Origin: Apostichopus japonicus
Taxonomy: Eukaryota > Echinodermata > Holothuroidea > Aspidochirotida > Stichopodidae
Direction of reading: 5' to 3'
Assembly: GCF_037975245.1 (NCBI RefSeq)
Contig: NC_092580.1
Span: forward strand, 21,378,501 to 21,438,500
Length of the DNA stretch: 60,000 nt
The notes below the pieces were generated by a model. That model was given only the letters and a program-made list of their open reading frames with translations, was not told where the DNA came from and ran no database searches. Shown piece after piece: positions 31,601-42,400 of this stretch (position 1 is the first letter of the stretch; each line of letters opens with the position of its first letter). A program made the position numbers and the translations under genes.

Positions 31601-34600
31601 AACTTTAAGAAGCGGTGAATTTCATTCAACCTGTTTACTAGTTGTTCAAGTTCCTGAGGTGAACCGTCGTAAAGCAATATAATTTCATCTCCATAGCGGA
31701 GCCATTTTAAGATTTTATTATCTGTCGGTAAAATCTGGTTTTCCAGTCTATGAATGACGATATCACAGATTTCCGGAGAGGCTTGGCTACCCATGGCGCA
31801 ACCGATCTTTTGTAGATAGAATTGGTTATTGAACTCGAAACAGTTTCTTGTTAAAATAAGTTCAATTAGTTTGCGCATGGATATGGAAGATATTTTATTT
31901 ATTCCATATTCGCTTGTTTCCGCCTTTTCATAGACTTCTTGACATATATCTAATGCCTCCTCTTGGGAGTATTGGTATACATGGCGACGACATCGAGTGT
32001 AGCAAGTACTACTGATTTTGGTAACGGGTGGCTTCCACAATTTTCAGAATGTGATTTGTGTCTTTCACATAGGTGCTTTGTTTTAATACAATAGGAAGCA
32101 AGAAATAGTCCACAAATTCCGATATTTTTTCGGTCGGTGATCCGTTTCCGCTTATTATCGGGCCCTCCCTTAAAAATACTTCAGGTTCTTGGCGACTACG
32201 TTGCGTTAGATAGTGTAAAACCGCCTACACCCCCCTTTCATTAATAAGTATATCATAATTATCTCATTGAATATATCTTGTTTTATGTTTTTTCTTGGGG
32301 TGAATCTGGTGTCATGATTTTGGCGCAAAAGAAAAAACGAATCGACGCAATAATAGTGTATCCATTGTACATGCACTGTTGAGCGTTGTTAAATATGTGT
32401 CTATCGAGAAAAAACATGTGCACAAAAAATCGTGTCTGCAACGTTTCTGGTTTTTCTAGTTTTTGGCGAAATGTTTCACCATTTTGCATCTAAGCACTCA
32501 CAATTAACCCAAAATTTCCATGGGGGAGGGGGACAACCCCTCCCCCTAGACCCCTCCCCCAGGACGCAGATCACTAAAGTGCTACCATCGGGATGTCGGC
32601 CCCCCCCTTTCTCAAAATCCTGGATCCGCCCCTGGACAGTGATTATGTTAATGGTGTGCTGCAGACCCCAGCGACCTTTGACACGAGTATCCACGCTGCT
32701 CTTCGGGTTGGTGATATGAAGATTATGACTGGAGAACAAGGTATAAACATATATATTATAATAAATATATTCGTATTTGCTCAGGTTGATATATAGTTTA
32801 ACAAAATTGGTGAAGATGTTTTGCATATGTCGGTCAAAATCATAATCCGAATACCTATATTTGTTTTAGCAAAGATTTAAAGTTTTCAATTTTGATGATA
32901 TTTTTAAATGTATCTGGCAACAGCAGAATCGTGGCAGTTGAGTTAAAAATGTTTTTGTAGTCCTTATATTACCGAAATCATTTTATCCACACAGGAAATA
33001 TAATAGTTGTACTAAACCAAAAATGCATTTTGACCAAATTCGTAATACAGCGAATACTGACATTTTATAATAGAAAACATTAGAAATGTATCAAGTTTAA
33101 AGGAGAACTCAACACTACAGTCAATACGATATGTACTAAACATTTCATTCAAATGTAACTTTCTTTTCTTCATGGGTATATACATGATTGAAATGTTATA
33201 AAGGGGAAAAATCAACTTTCTTGCATCAATCATTCTGCTTTTGCCAGATGCATTTCACAAAATATTACCAGATTTAAGTTTTTTAATATCTGGATACGAT
33301 GTAAAATAATATGTACTTTTGACCTTAGGGTGCAGAAAATTCTCAATAAATATGCTAGACAATAAGCTTTAGCCACCCGCGAAGATAATTTGGTCTACTG
33401 AATAGTAAAAAAGAACTGGTTATTACTTTTTTTTGCTAAATTTCCTCGTCCATGCAGCGTTATGATCGATAACCCAAGGCTTGAGGCAATTAAAATTTTA
33501 GTCGTGTATATTTAATTTCACGAAGTCTTCCATAGAACCATTTAAAAACGTACAATTATCATTGGTAATTGTCTATTTCTTATTTTTTTTCATTTAAGCC
33601 TAAGTTTAAATAATTTGTATCTCAAGTTCTCAACTACAAGCTACAAATTAAACATGTAAAAGTTAAGGGCAATCTGGAAACATTCTTTTTTTTTGCCTAC
33701 ACGCTGAATATCTATATTTTCTTGAATAGTACTTTTTGATTGCACTGACACTTTACATACAGTTTTTTAGCAATATGACTTAGGTTTGGTCAAATGTTTG
33801 TGAAACTCGTTGCATATTTCTAGCTATGTCTATTTGTCTTTTCATGGTAGACATACAAATTAATGCTTTTTTTTAAAGGAAGATTTGTGACTTGTTTAAC
33901 TGCCCATGCCCTCCCCTTCTCTACACATACGTATGAATATATAAATAAAATAAGGGATAGAAATATAAAAGTAATAATAAACTGCTTATCTATTGGAAAA
34001 AATATAAAATATATAGAAGGTTAAATATATGGAAGTTAGCATTACGTTTAAATCCTTTGTAGAATGAGCTTCCTCAATGGCGAACTTCTTCCGCCGTACG
34101 AAAGAAAAACTTTATCAAGAAAATAATGGAGAAATACGCAGAGGGTATTAAGAAATGAATTTACTATGTTAATGAGTGCAATTCGCATTTGCAAAATAAC
34201 CTTGGATCGAAACGTAAGGCTCTCTAACTTTTATAGCAATTATATAAACAAGCTAGCATAAACAAACAAACACGCTTCTTTTGCATGCTAATGAAACCAA
34301 TGCAGGTGTACTGATATATGTTCATAATGAACATCTTATATCGCTTCTCTATACGTAGGTTCAATGGATAGGACACCCCCTCCCGAGAGTGGTCTCGCAA
34401 CCCCAGTGGAGACTTTGAACCAAACGCAGTCGGTTCGATTATTTAACATAGCAGATGATCCGTACGAAGAAACCGATCTATCGACGACTGCGGATCCAGC
34501 CCTCTTTCAGAGTATGCTTGATAAACTGGCAGATTATTGGGAGAGTAGCGATAGAGTTGCCATCCTGTACCCTCAGTACGAAACAGAGGCTGACCCCGAG

Positions 34601-34651
34601 ACAGACGGTTACTGGAGACCCTGGCGAAATGACGATGAATCGTTGATATAG
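23746..34651 (+). CDS. Arylsulfatase B-like sulfatase, with exon 6 split by a nested transposon insertion
   Basis: Exons: 23746-24018, 24261-24447, 24793-25001, 26117-26342, 27771-28029, then 28289-28372 plus 32640-32740 (one exon split by an insertion), and 34359-34651 ending TAG. Without the insertion the reading frame is continuous at 543 residues, close to the family length of about 530. Residues 1-24 look like a signal peptide. Metal-binding LADD is at 34-37, and the formylglycine site C-T-P-T-R starts at Cys78, with Thr where Ser is commoner. GKWHLGMY has K132 and H134; TPHKP has H240; STDNGG is at 297-302; LLHNIDP lies in exon 6. Members of this family hydrolyse sulfate esters of glycans such as dermatan and chondroitin sulfate in lysosomes or outside the cell. 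As it stands, the gene can make a near-full product only if the insertion is spliced out. A frame-keeping option is donor 28356 (CAAG|GTCG) to acceptor 32671 (CCCCAG|CGACC), which loses about 16 residues of a loop. Otherwise it is a disrupted allele. Introns hold a LINE tail, a hAT-like element and simple repeats. Confidence 0.88.
25480..25900 (+). mobile_element. LINE 3' end in sulfatase intron 3
   Basis: Plus strand reads [16 protein letters not shown] then [13 protein letters not shown] and a stop, the usual C-terminus of non-LTR reverse transcriptase ORFs. A 3'UTR and a (GAAA)n tail at 25885-25920 follow. A C-run plus (CT)n tract at 25664-25697 lies inside it. Confidence 0.55.
26645..27298. 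mobile_element. hAT-type element, 654 bp, 8-bp duplication ATTATGAC (sulfatase intron 4)
   Basis: The TIRs CAAGGGCGGCGGAA and TTCCGCCGCCCTTG are exact over 14 bases. The 8-bp direct repeat ATTATGAC lies at 26637-26644 and 27299-27306. Its interior (cgactatctaagcggagcgc) matches, inverted, the element at 28663-29751. No transposase is present. Confidence 0.9.
28045..28135. mobile_element. Diverged remnant of the foldback family in sulfatase intron 5
   Basis: The text tgattggctaagaattaatg...ccaaccata parallels the right end of the elements at 16084 and 17171 (tgattggctgagaattaatg...cctaccata), with many changes. Only one end is seen. Confidence 0.4.
28663..29751. mobile_element. hAT-type element nested in the carrier, 8-bp duplication GCAAGTAT
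   Basis: The ends ACAGTGGCGGCGGAAC and GTTCCGCCGCGTCT form imperfect TIRs. GCAAGTAT flanks both sides (28655-28662 and 29752-29759). The right part matches the element at 26645-27298 in inverse orientation. It contains the MITE 29036-29435. Confidence 0.8.
29036..29435. mobile_element. hAT-type MITE, 400 bp, 8-bp duplication CCCTTACT
   Basis: Close relative of 21633-22023. The ends TAGTGGCGGAGC and GCTCCACCACTG are flanked by CCCTTACT (29028-29035 and 29436-29443). It is the innermost layer of this side of the nest. Confidence 0.85.
30275..31138. mobile_element. hAT-like element nested in the Penelope-like element
   Basis: The ends CAGGGGCGTACCGAG and CTTCGCTACACCCCTG are imperfect inverted repeats. 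The RT homology resumes on either side of the element (..LISQHA / APIIQTVSK..). The flanking octamers GGCGCTTG and TCCGCGTG match at only five positions, so the target duplication is decayed or mis-placed. Confidence 0.55.
30958..32040 (-). pseudogene. Penelope-like reverse transcriptase remnant (longest open frame)
   Basis: A 360-codon frame covers roughly fingers-to-thumb motifs of the RT. It is joined at its start by a frameshift (motif A is in another frame just upstream), and its last 60 codons run into the nested repeat at 30275-31138. The catalytic YxDD is YGDE, so the second metal-binding Asp is Glu. It would not give a working enzyme. Confidence 0.75.
32741..34358. other. Last sulfatase intron
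   Basis: AT-rich; donor CAAG|GTATAA and acceptor ATACGTAG|GTTC. No nested gene or recognisable transposon. Confidence 0.6.
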
Positions 34652-34715
34652 TCTGTAGCCTTAAAAGGCGGGAACAAGACTAAACAAGAACAAGACTAAA
34701 CAAGAAAAGGAAAAG

Positions 34716-34721
34716 AATAAA
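34716..34721 (+). promoter_or_regulatory. Candidate poly(A) signal of the sulfatase gene
   Basis: A canonical AATAAA lies 65 bases after the TAG stop, at a plausible distance for a short 3'UTR. The downstream GU-rich element was not checked. Confidence 0.5.
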
Positions 34722-35319
34722 ACACATAACTCTGATAATTGCATTTCAAGCTTGCAAATACGCAGTATCATAGTGCTCGTGGAGTGCTTGCAGTATTATA
34801 TAATTATTATTATAAATATGAACCCATCATTGTGGTGGTCTTCATCATTATCAGAACTGATGCCATTGTTCATTTCAAAATCATAGCTAAAGGTGTATGA
34901 CTCTACAATTGAAAACAATTTAGTTAATTAAGGGTGACCAAAGATTGTTAATAATGAAGTACTCAATGTTTGTCAGTCCAATGACTATCTAGCCTGGCTT
35001 TTAATCTTTCAATAGATTGTACAAGTGCTGACAACACGCTCAGGCAGTAGATATCAAGGATCAATAACACACTGATAAAGGAGGGGACAGTACTAGCAGT
35101 AGAAACACAACCAAAACATTGGAAAGGAAAGGAAAGCTGCACTCAAAGACACACACAATATTTTGCATGGTTTCATGACTGGTCTATGGAAGTACAAAGG
35201 CGAGACCGCGACCATGGCCTTTTTTTTGGAACGCCAAATGGATATACACTGTAATGCTAGTCTTGAAAAAGACACATGTCGAATTAAATTAGCATACAAG
35301 TCATTTTCTCGTAGTGATC

Positions 35320-35890
35320 TCGTAGTGATCTCGAAGTGATCTGCAAATGACCAAACAATAGTATTGTATCAATGTAGCGTTGATCTAAGCAGCTCTCCAA
35401 TCGCCATCATCTTTAAATAACAATGATCAGCAGTGCTCTAGTTACAATTGCATACAATATGCGTTGCCGTAGCGCTTCAATCTTAGTCCCTGGCTAGTAC
35501 CCAATATCTTTATATAATTATGGTCAACAGTGCTCTGCAAACCATCATAAAGTACCAAACAATAGATTTGTGAGTTTGCAAGGGTGCATGGCAATCTCAG
35601 CCACTCGCTAATATCCAATATCTTTATGTAATGATAGTCAGTTAATTGTGCTCTGTGAACATCATTACATTAATCTTGTTCAGTGCAATTGCACATTGTT
35701 TTAGCCACACGCCAATCCCCAGTACCTTTAGTATTAACGATCAGCCCTGCTCTGCAAGTAGCATATACAATAGACGTGTTGTGTTACCATGGCCTGCTGT
35801 CTTAGCCACTCCCTTATATCTTTCAAATTATGGTCAGCCATATTTGAGCAGAGAAATTTTGCATATTCAGCGAGAAGTTCCAACGAAGGT
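35320..35890. repeat. Degenerate tandem repeat of about 110-120 bp
   Basis: Four blurred units share CCAATATCTTTATATAATTATGG-like text followed by CAGTGCTCTGCAA. Units differ by substitutions and indels. Confidence 0.5.
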
Positions 35891-38743
35891 CAAATGAGTT
35901 CTTTCCTTTTCTATTACTTCATAAATAAATTCAAACTTAGAAATATTCCTTTCCTTGTTAAGTGAAATATATGAATATTACTGTACTTGCCTTTCAAATA
36001 TATCACGGATTTGCAAACCTCCACAAGAAAGAGAAACAGACTAATAAGAATAAAATCCTTGAACAGAAAGTAATAAATTCAATATCAGCTGCCTTTCTTT
36101 TATTATTTTAAAATTCTCAAAATTCAGAAAGGAAATAAAAAATATTGCTTGAATATGGAATATAATTCTTTGCTTTCATTTGCTGTCACATTTCAATGCA
36201 ATCATCTTAGTTCAAATCAAGCTTCATAAACTGACACTTCCTAAGGAGGTTATAGTTATGAAAATGAGTAGAAATATTCCGCATGCCCTGCCCCCCCCCC
36301 CATGACACTGTATCAACAAAAAGTAGTGTTGTTTGTCAATTAAAACCAACACAGGGAGAGAGATGGTAAGATTTTCATTGTTTTGGGTACAAATAGACAA
36401 ACTAGTAGCATGTTATCACAGTGTCACAAGAAAATTCCCTTTTTTTAATATAATGGAAAGAAAAAAATCCAGCCAGTTTTCCATTGTTAATTAACTTGGA
36501 GTATTTATAGATTATACACATATCTCTGAATTTTCATTATCAAATGTCCGAACGATTTTTTCAAACGTTTTTATTTATGAAAGCATTGGCATGGATTTCA
36601 GTCGTATTAATTTTCATGATAAATATGATTAAAATGATAAAAGAAAACAGCGGAATGTCAATTAAAGGTCATCAAAATTAACACAAAATTTTTAGCATGC
36701 AAACATTTTAACAAAAAATTAATGTTTGCTACAATTTTTCAAAACAACTTTTCCACAGGTTCAGTCCCTTGTAAGTTATTCTTGGACATAGTGGAGTATC
36801 CATTAGAAAAAGACATGTCACAATGTGGAATAATGTTAAAAGGCTGGCAATGAAATGAGTTTTAAAGTTTGTGTTGACAATTGACTTTTTTTTAGCATAT
36901 TTGGGGCTGAAGCTGATGAACTTAAACTATGCTGGCACAATGCTACCATGGAAACAAGACGCATTTTAGTGCAAGTAAATGATAACATGTTGCTATGTTC
37001 CGAATCATGTAAAATACATGCAAAGAAAAATAAAAGAAATGATAATATTTGCAATACCACTTATTCTAGAATACATACACTTACAAATTAAAAATGCAGT
37101 ATTAAACTGTAGTAAATAACAAATTGAGGATATATTTCTGGCTTACCACTGAGTGGATGTTTTACTGCTATGTATTGCTTGTATTTTTAACATCAGGATT
37201 AAAGTTTAGCAAGAGTGTCATGACCTTTAATAGATTTAAATACACAAAAACATATAGGTTAATCGACTTGTCATTTATGTCATTTACTATTACAGTTTAT
37301 TACATGTTATATCAGACTATGCATTTAAGATGTATCTGAAGTGCCCATGTATTTATCATTCCATCATACAATTAATCAACAAGTAATTCACAATTAAGAA
37401 TTAAATTGATTGAAAATTGATTGATTGATTAAAATTTAATCTTGGAAAAAACAAAAACAAGATATTTATGTAAGTTTTTTAATAATAACAAAACCATTAT
37501 TAACATTTATAAGTATATTTTCTTTAGCAGTCATAAATTTGTCATTTCATAAAGTAAAACACCATAATCTAATACATGCATCTACTGCAATTTACTTTAG
37601 ATATTATACAAATATATTTTTTTCTTAAAGCAAATTTCCAAGGACAACCATCAAAGTTAAAACAATGGGGCTCTGCAGCCTATCTACAGGGGGGGGGGGG
37701 GTTGTTCCATCACATCTGTACTTATATGTGTAATCTGTTCTTTTTGCAGATCTCTGAACCAAAAGCAATGTAAAAGCACTCACAAACGTCTTAGTTAAAA
37801 CTCAGGATGAACCTGCTTACAGACAGACTGCGTCTTGTGTGATTGACTAAATTCAAGCTTCCACTACAAGTGCACTTTGACTGTATGCAAACAAAATGCT
37901 TTAGAAACCATCAAGTGAAGGTGCTTGAAGCAATTAGTTTGACTTGGAACCTCGAAAATGTATTTCTAAAAGAATAATTTTTCCATAATCACTTACTACT
38001 TGTAGTGCCTGAGGACACGAAAACAAGGACGCAAATTAGAAATAAAACTCAAACAATTGTTATGAAAATCTCCATCGTAAAATATAAACTCCCTCTGGTT
38101 CAGGCAATTTCACTGGGTATAATAGCCAGCGAATACAAAAAACAATACACAAAACAAGTATACAACTGATTAATTGTCAAGATTTGTGAATAGTGTAAAA
38201 ATTCAGGAGAATTTTCATGACTTTTAGCCAAAAACAAGAGACTAATAGAGGGCGGTGGAAAAAAAAAAACTCTTTTCTTCTGCTGCTTACATTCCTGACA
38301 GAAATAGTTGCAGCATCCACTAAGAACTGACAAATTTACGTTTACAAATGCAGAGGAAAATAACACGTCTGCACTCGATCAGAGCAAGGACCAGAGAGAG
38401 AGAGCATGGCAGGACAGAGATGTTGAAAAGAGAGGCAAACAGGGTCATGTGACAGGATACATCAAGGTTACATTAGCAGAAACAACGAGGGTCTTTGTTT
38501 TAAGAAAAGTTTATCAAGTATGGGAAATAATGGATTTTTAGGGAAATAGGATAATTGTCACATTTCTACATACTCAACTCTACAACTTGAGTTTTGAACA
38601 ACTCACTTTACCACTATTGGATGCAGTCCTGGACTCCACCCTGTCAAGTTTCGCAGAAATAGCTAGGACCGATATGGCAGTGCCCTCTTTTCATTATGAC
38701 ATGCAAAAATACCTTTGGAAAAATATGCAATAAACATTAGTCG

Positions 38744-38749
38744 TTTATT
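38744..38749 (-). promoter_or_regulatory. Weak candidate poly(A) signal of MOV10 copy 2
   Basis: On the minus strand this reads AATAAA, about 705 bases past the stop at 39454. If it is used, the 3'UTR would contain the duplicated block 38781-39396. Other A-rich hexamers lie nearby, so the site is only a candidate. Confidence 0.25.
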
Positions 38750-38780
38750 TTTTCCATGGATTGTGACCAAATAACATTTT

Positions 38781-39396
38781 GTTGGGATGAAAACTTCTTG
38801 ACAAGAATAGAAACATGAAAAGGCCACCAAAATGGTTTTGAAAGATCGATGAAGGTAAAATTACCTGAAGGAATGTTCCTTGTATACTTAAGAAAAAAAC
38901 ATGCCAGAATTCCATATGATGCACTCGAAATTGTAATATTTAGTACAAACTTGTGGACACCTGAAGTACTATCAAGGGTACTTTCAATGAATTGTGACCA
39001 AATCAAATCTAAAATTAGATATTGGAATAACAAAAATTACCCTTGAAACTCAGAACAGGCATGAAGGATTACCAAGTTTCCTTGTCATCATTAAGAATAT
39101 AGAATGTCTTATTTGCAACCACATAAAACAAGATGAGTATTATACCACAAGATTTATGGTGGGATGAAAAACTTGTTGACAAGAATAGAAACATGAAAAG
39201 GCCACCAAAATGTTTTTGAAAGATCGATGAAGGTAAAATTACCTGAGGGAATGTTCCTTGTATACTTAAGAAGAAAAACATGCCAGAATTCCATATGATA
39301 CACCCAAAATTGTAATACAAAGTGGTGGACACCTGAAGTACTATCAGATGCTTACTTTCAATGAATTGTGACCAAATCAAATCACAACTTAGTATG
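38781..39396. repeat. Direct duplication just past the MOV10 copy 2 stop
   Basis: Blocks 38781-39022 and 39158-39396 share long identical runs (for example ggccaccaaaatg, gatcgatgaaggtaaaatta, atgccagaattccatatgat). A third partial end sits at 38758-38775. They lie downstream of the stop codon and so probably in the 3'UTR or immediate flank. Confidence 0.85.
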
Positions 39397-39453
39397 ATAC
39401 TGTTAATGTCTAATGTTGACATCCCAGGGTTTCCAAATTGATGACAGTGTGAT

Positions 39454-42400
39454 TTACAAATCTCCTCTCCATTCTTGATCTGTGACGGCAGTTGCCTCTT
39501 CTTCTGCAAGAGGAAACAAAAACTAGAGCACTGAAGATGCTTAATACAAGAGCGGTAGAACAGGCAGAGTAATGTGTGGGCAGATACAAAATCAATACAC
39601 TGAAATGTTTGAACCGAAGAAAAATCACTCTAACAGGGCATATAAAATTAACATCACTGTATATGCTTGCAATGAACACTTCAACAATCCCATCCTTTCC
39701 CTGCTCCCCCAGCCCCCCCCCACACCCGCCCCAAACTTCACCTCACCTTGCACCTTCTATCATGTTTCCAACCACGTGTTTGCGATGAACTATATTATAT
39801 ATGCTCCCCATAGACAACACTAAGAAAGGGACCATATTATTATTGTGCGATGATGCTTACAAGAATGTTAGTTTAATAGCAAGCTCTAGTGTTGGAGTTG
39901 ATCTATACATATGCTCCCCATAGACAACACTAAGAAAGGGACCATATTATTATTGTGCGATGATGCTTACAAGAATGTTAGTTTAATAGCAAGTTCAAGT
40001 GTTGGAGTTGAAGTATACATATGCTCCCCATAGACAACACTAAGAATGGGATCAGCTTATATCTGTGCGATGCATGCTTACGTGTCATGGTTTCGGGTGT
40101 AATATTGAGACTCTCCATCTCAGCGTTCAATTCTTCGATATCTTGTTCTACTTCCTCAGGATTATACGGACATCCCTTGTAAGCACCATTGTCCCTACAG
40201 TATTCCAGAAACCTTGAAAAAATACAAGTGAAAAGAAAGTTTGAGAAATAAAAAGGTCGTCCACAATGGACTCAATTTCGATGTAATATATGTACTCTAC
40301 TACAGACCAAACCTTTTTGTATGAGACGATATCAAATAATCATTATCATTCAGGTTCGTTAAATTTAACCATCAGGTCTTGCTAGGGTAGACGAGCCATC
40401 GAATATGCAAATGATTAGTTTTCAATGATTTTTCTAGAATGTCTGTTTGTCTCATGGCTTTCCAATCCTGTCACACCATCATGCATAATGGTAGAAAACA
40501 AAAGTAGGAGAAATAAACGTATATAGTTGCAAATGCTCGAAACCAAAAATAATAGTTTACTCCTCTACTTTATTACGATAAGGCATTCACTGGTTCCAAT
40601 GTTCGTCCTTACTCAGCATGTGAGGGTTTCCGATGCAAATGAGCAGAGCTTTGGCTCTAGTGATTGCAACATTAAATCTCTAAAATGGAAGCAGAAATGA
40701 GAGTCAAAAGTTGAAGTAAGAAGATGTTTTTAAAAGAAATTGAGAATTGCTAGATATCGAACAAAACTTTTTTTTTCGTATTACACAAAGAGAAACAACA
40801 CTTGTTGTTACTGTACGTAGCTGTACTGTACGTAGGGCACAGTTGTATGGGTGTCTATATTCCTAGCTCTTTGTTTCCAGAATATGGCACTTCATTAGCA
40901 AAAATCATTAACATAAATCATATTTAATGCTTCTTTCTTAGTTTTTCGAACCTTCATTTCAACCAGTGGAGCAGAGATCAACTAATTGAACAATTTAATC
41001 TAGCTTCATTAATAGTTAATAATGCAAAGAAACATTCATGTTCACAAACATGCTGCAACAAAGCCTGTTTGATTATTTATAAAAGGATTTGAGTAGGGAG
41101 ATGAAACTAAAACAACAAAAAATTCAAATTCATTGCAGAACATTGTCTAATTCTGCTCAGTTTCCAAAAAAAACCATCTTCAGCCCAGAGTTTATATGCA
41201 AATGAGATCTAGGCTATAGGCTTGGCTATGTCTAAAATAGGCTATAGGCTTGGCTATGTCTGAAGTAACAGTGCGGCAGGCTGAACTGTTAGACCCAAGC
41301 TTCTAACTATATCTGAAGCAACTGTGTTCATTCTAGATATATACATCCGGTTTTATCCAGGAACTTCAATAACCAGGTCTTGAACAACAATATAGCACTG
41401 CTCCGTATTTTTAAAGTCTTGATTTTCCCTTTGGTTATTATGAAAATAATAAAAGAAATTACCCCTATATTTCCCAGGGCTCCCTAATTGGCCCCCAGTG
41501 TCTAGAATTGTAGCTACCTGCCCATGCCCCTCTCATCAGGTCGTCCCCTCTAATCAGGCCATCCCCCTCTCATTAGGCCACCTCCCTCTCATCAGGCCAT
41601 CACTCTCTCATCAGGCAATCACCTTCTCATCAGGCCACCCCCCTTTCATCAGCCGTGCACCAGGCCATCCCCTCTCATCAGGCCGTACCCTTCTCATCAT
41701 GCCACCTCCCTCTCATCAGGCCATCACTCTCTCATCAGACAATCACCCTCCATCAGGCCATCCCTTTCATCAGGCCGTGCACCTCTCACCAGGCCATCTC
41801 CCTCTCATCAGGCCGTCCCCCTCTCATCAGGCTAGATTGGAAGTATAACACTGGTGAAACAGGATTAACTGGCAATATACACTTTGAAAATTAACAAACG
41901 ATTCTGAACCGGTGTACGTAGCATTAAATTCAACAGTCTATTATGGTTTGCTATAAGATTCCATACACATATGCTATGGCATTTACTCTTAAAACCCTGT
42001 AAACATACTTCCCCTCAAAATCAATTTCAATGGGCAGCTGTCACTTACCTTTGGGTTCTGCAAGAAACCTAACTTGTAATCTTTGTCCATCTTAAGATAC
42101 TCTGCATTGGTGCTCCTGACTGTGGAGATGATGATAACCAACCTCTCCTGGCCTTGAAATTCCTCAACAGACCCAACCTTAATGTCGCCAAGATCTCTAT
42201 GGACGTTCCTTCTTTTCTTCTTGTCAAGCATCTGACGAATCTTTTGCACCTGCCATATGAGACCAGAAAACTTGAATTAGTCCAAATATGTAACACATGT
42301 CAAAAAGATGCTATGAATGAGTAGATAAAAATCAGAGAGGCCTAGTATTGAGAGGATTGGAATCAAGCCCTGGCCAGGCTAAAGTAATGTGCGTCTGTGT

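Larger units (their letters stand above)
29773..32246 (-). mobile_element. Penelope-like element with inverted terminal repeats and a 19-bp duplication
   Basis: The minus strand encodes decayed Penelope-like reverse transcriptase. [20 protein letters not shown] lies near 32155-32095 and [14 protein letters not shown] (motif A) near 32005-31960. [11 protein letters not shown] lies near 31800, YGDE at the YxDD site near 31690, and [16 protein letters not shown] near 31490. KHWHLISQ and later [14 protein letters not shown] flank a nested insertion. Inverted repeats of about 90 bp bound it (29773-29863 and 32158-32246), and AAGTATATCATAATTATCT repeats directly at 29754-29772 and 32247-32265. No GIY-YIG domain is seen. 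It is 5' truncated and frameshifted. Confidence 0.8.
28373..32634. mobile_element. Carrier element splitting sulfatase exon 6 (4262 bp with its nested insertions)
   Basis: Perfect 16-bp TIRs CAGGGGCGGATCCAGG (28373-28388 and 32619-32634) are flanked by the direct repeat GACAG (28368-28372 and 32635-32639). Coding sequence continues in frame on either side (..[12 protein letters not shown]..) if the element and one GACAG are removed. The end sequence is hAT-like. hAT normally leaves 8 bp, so three bases may have been lost at one junction. Without the nested elements the carrier is about 0.7 kb. Confidence 0.8.
34722..38780. other. Intergenic region between the sulfatase and MOV10 copy 2 (tail-to-tail)
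   Basis: No coding segment is recognised. A degenerate repeat of about 110-120 bp (35320-35890) and homopolymer runs (C at 36290-36301, G at 37691-37701) are the only structure. The two genes converge here. Confidence 0.5.

Noticed and set aside
41498-41894. His/Pro/Ser-rich frames
   Set aside because: Product of the CTCTCATCAGG minisatellite within a helicase intron.
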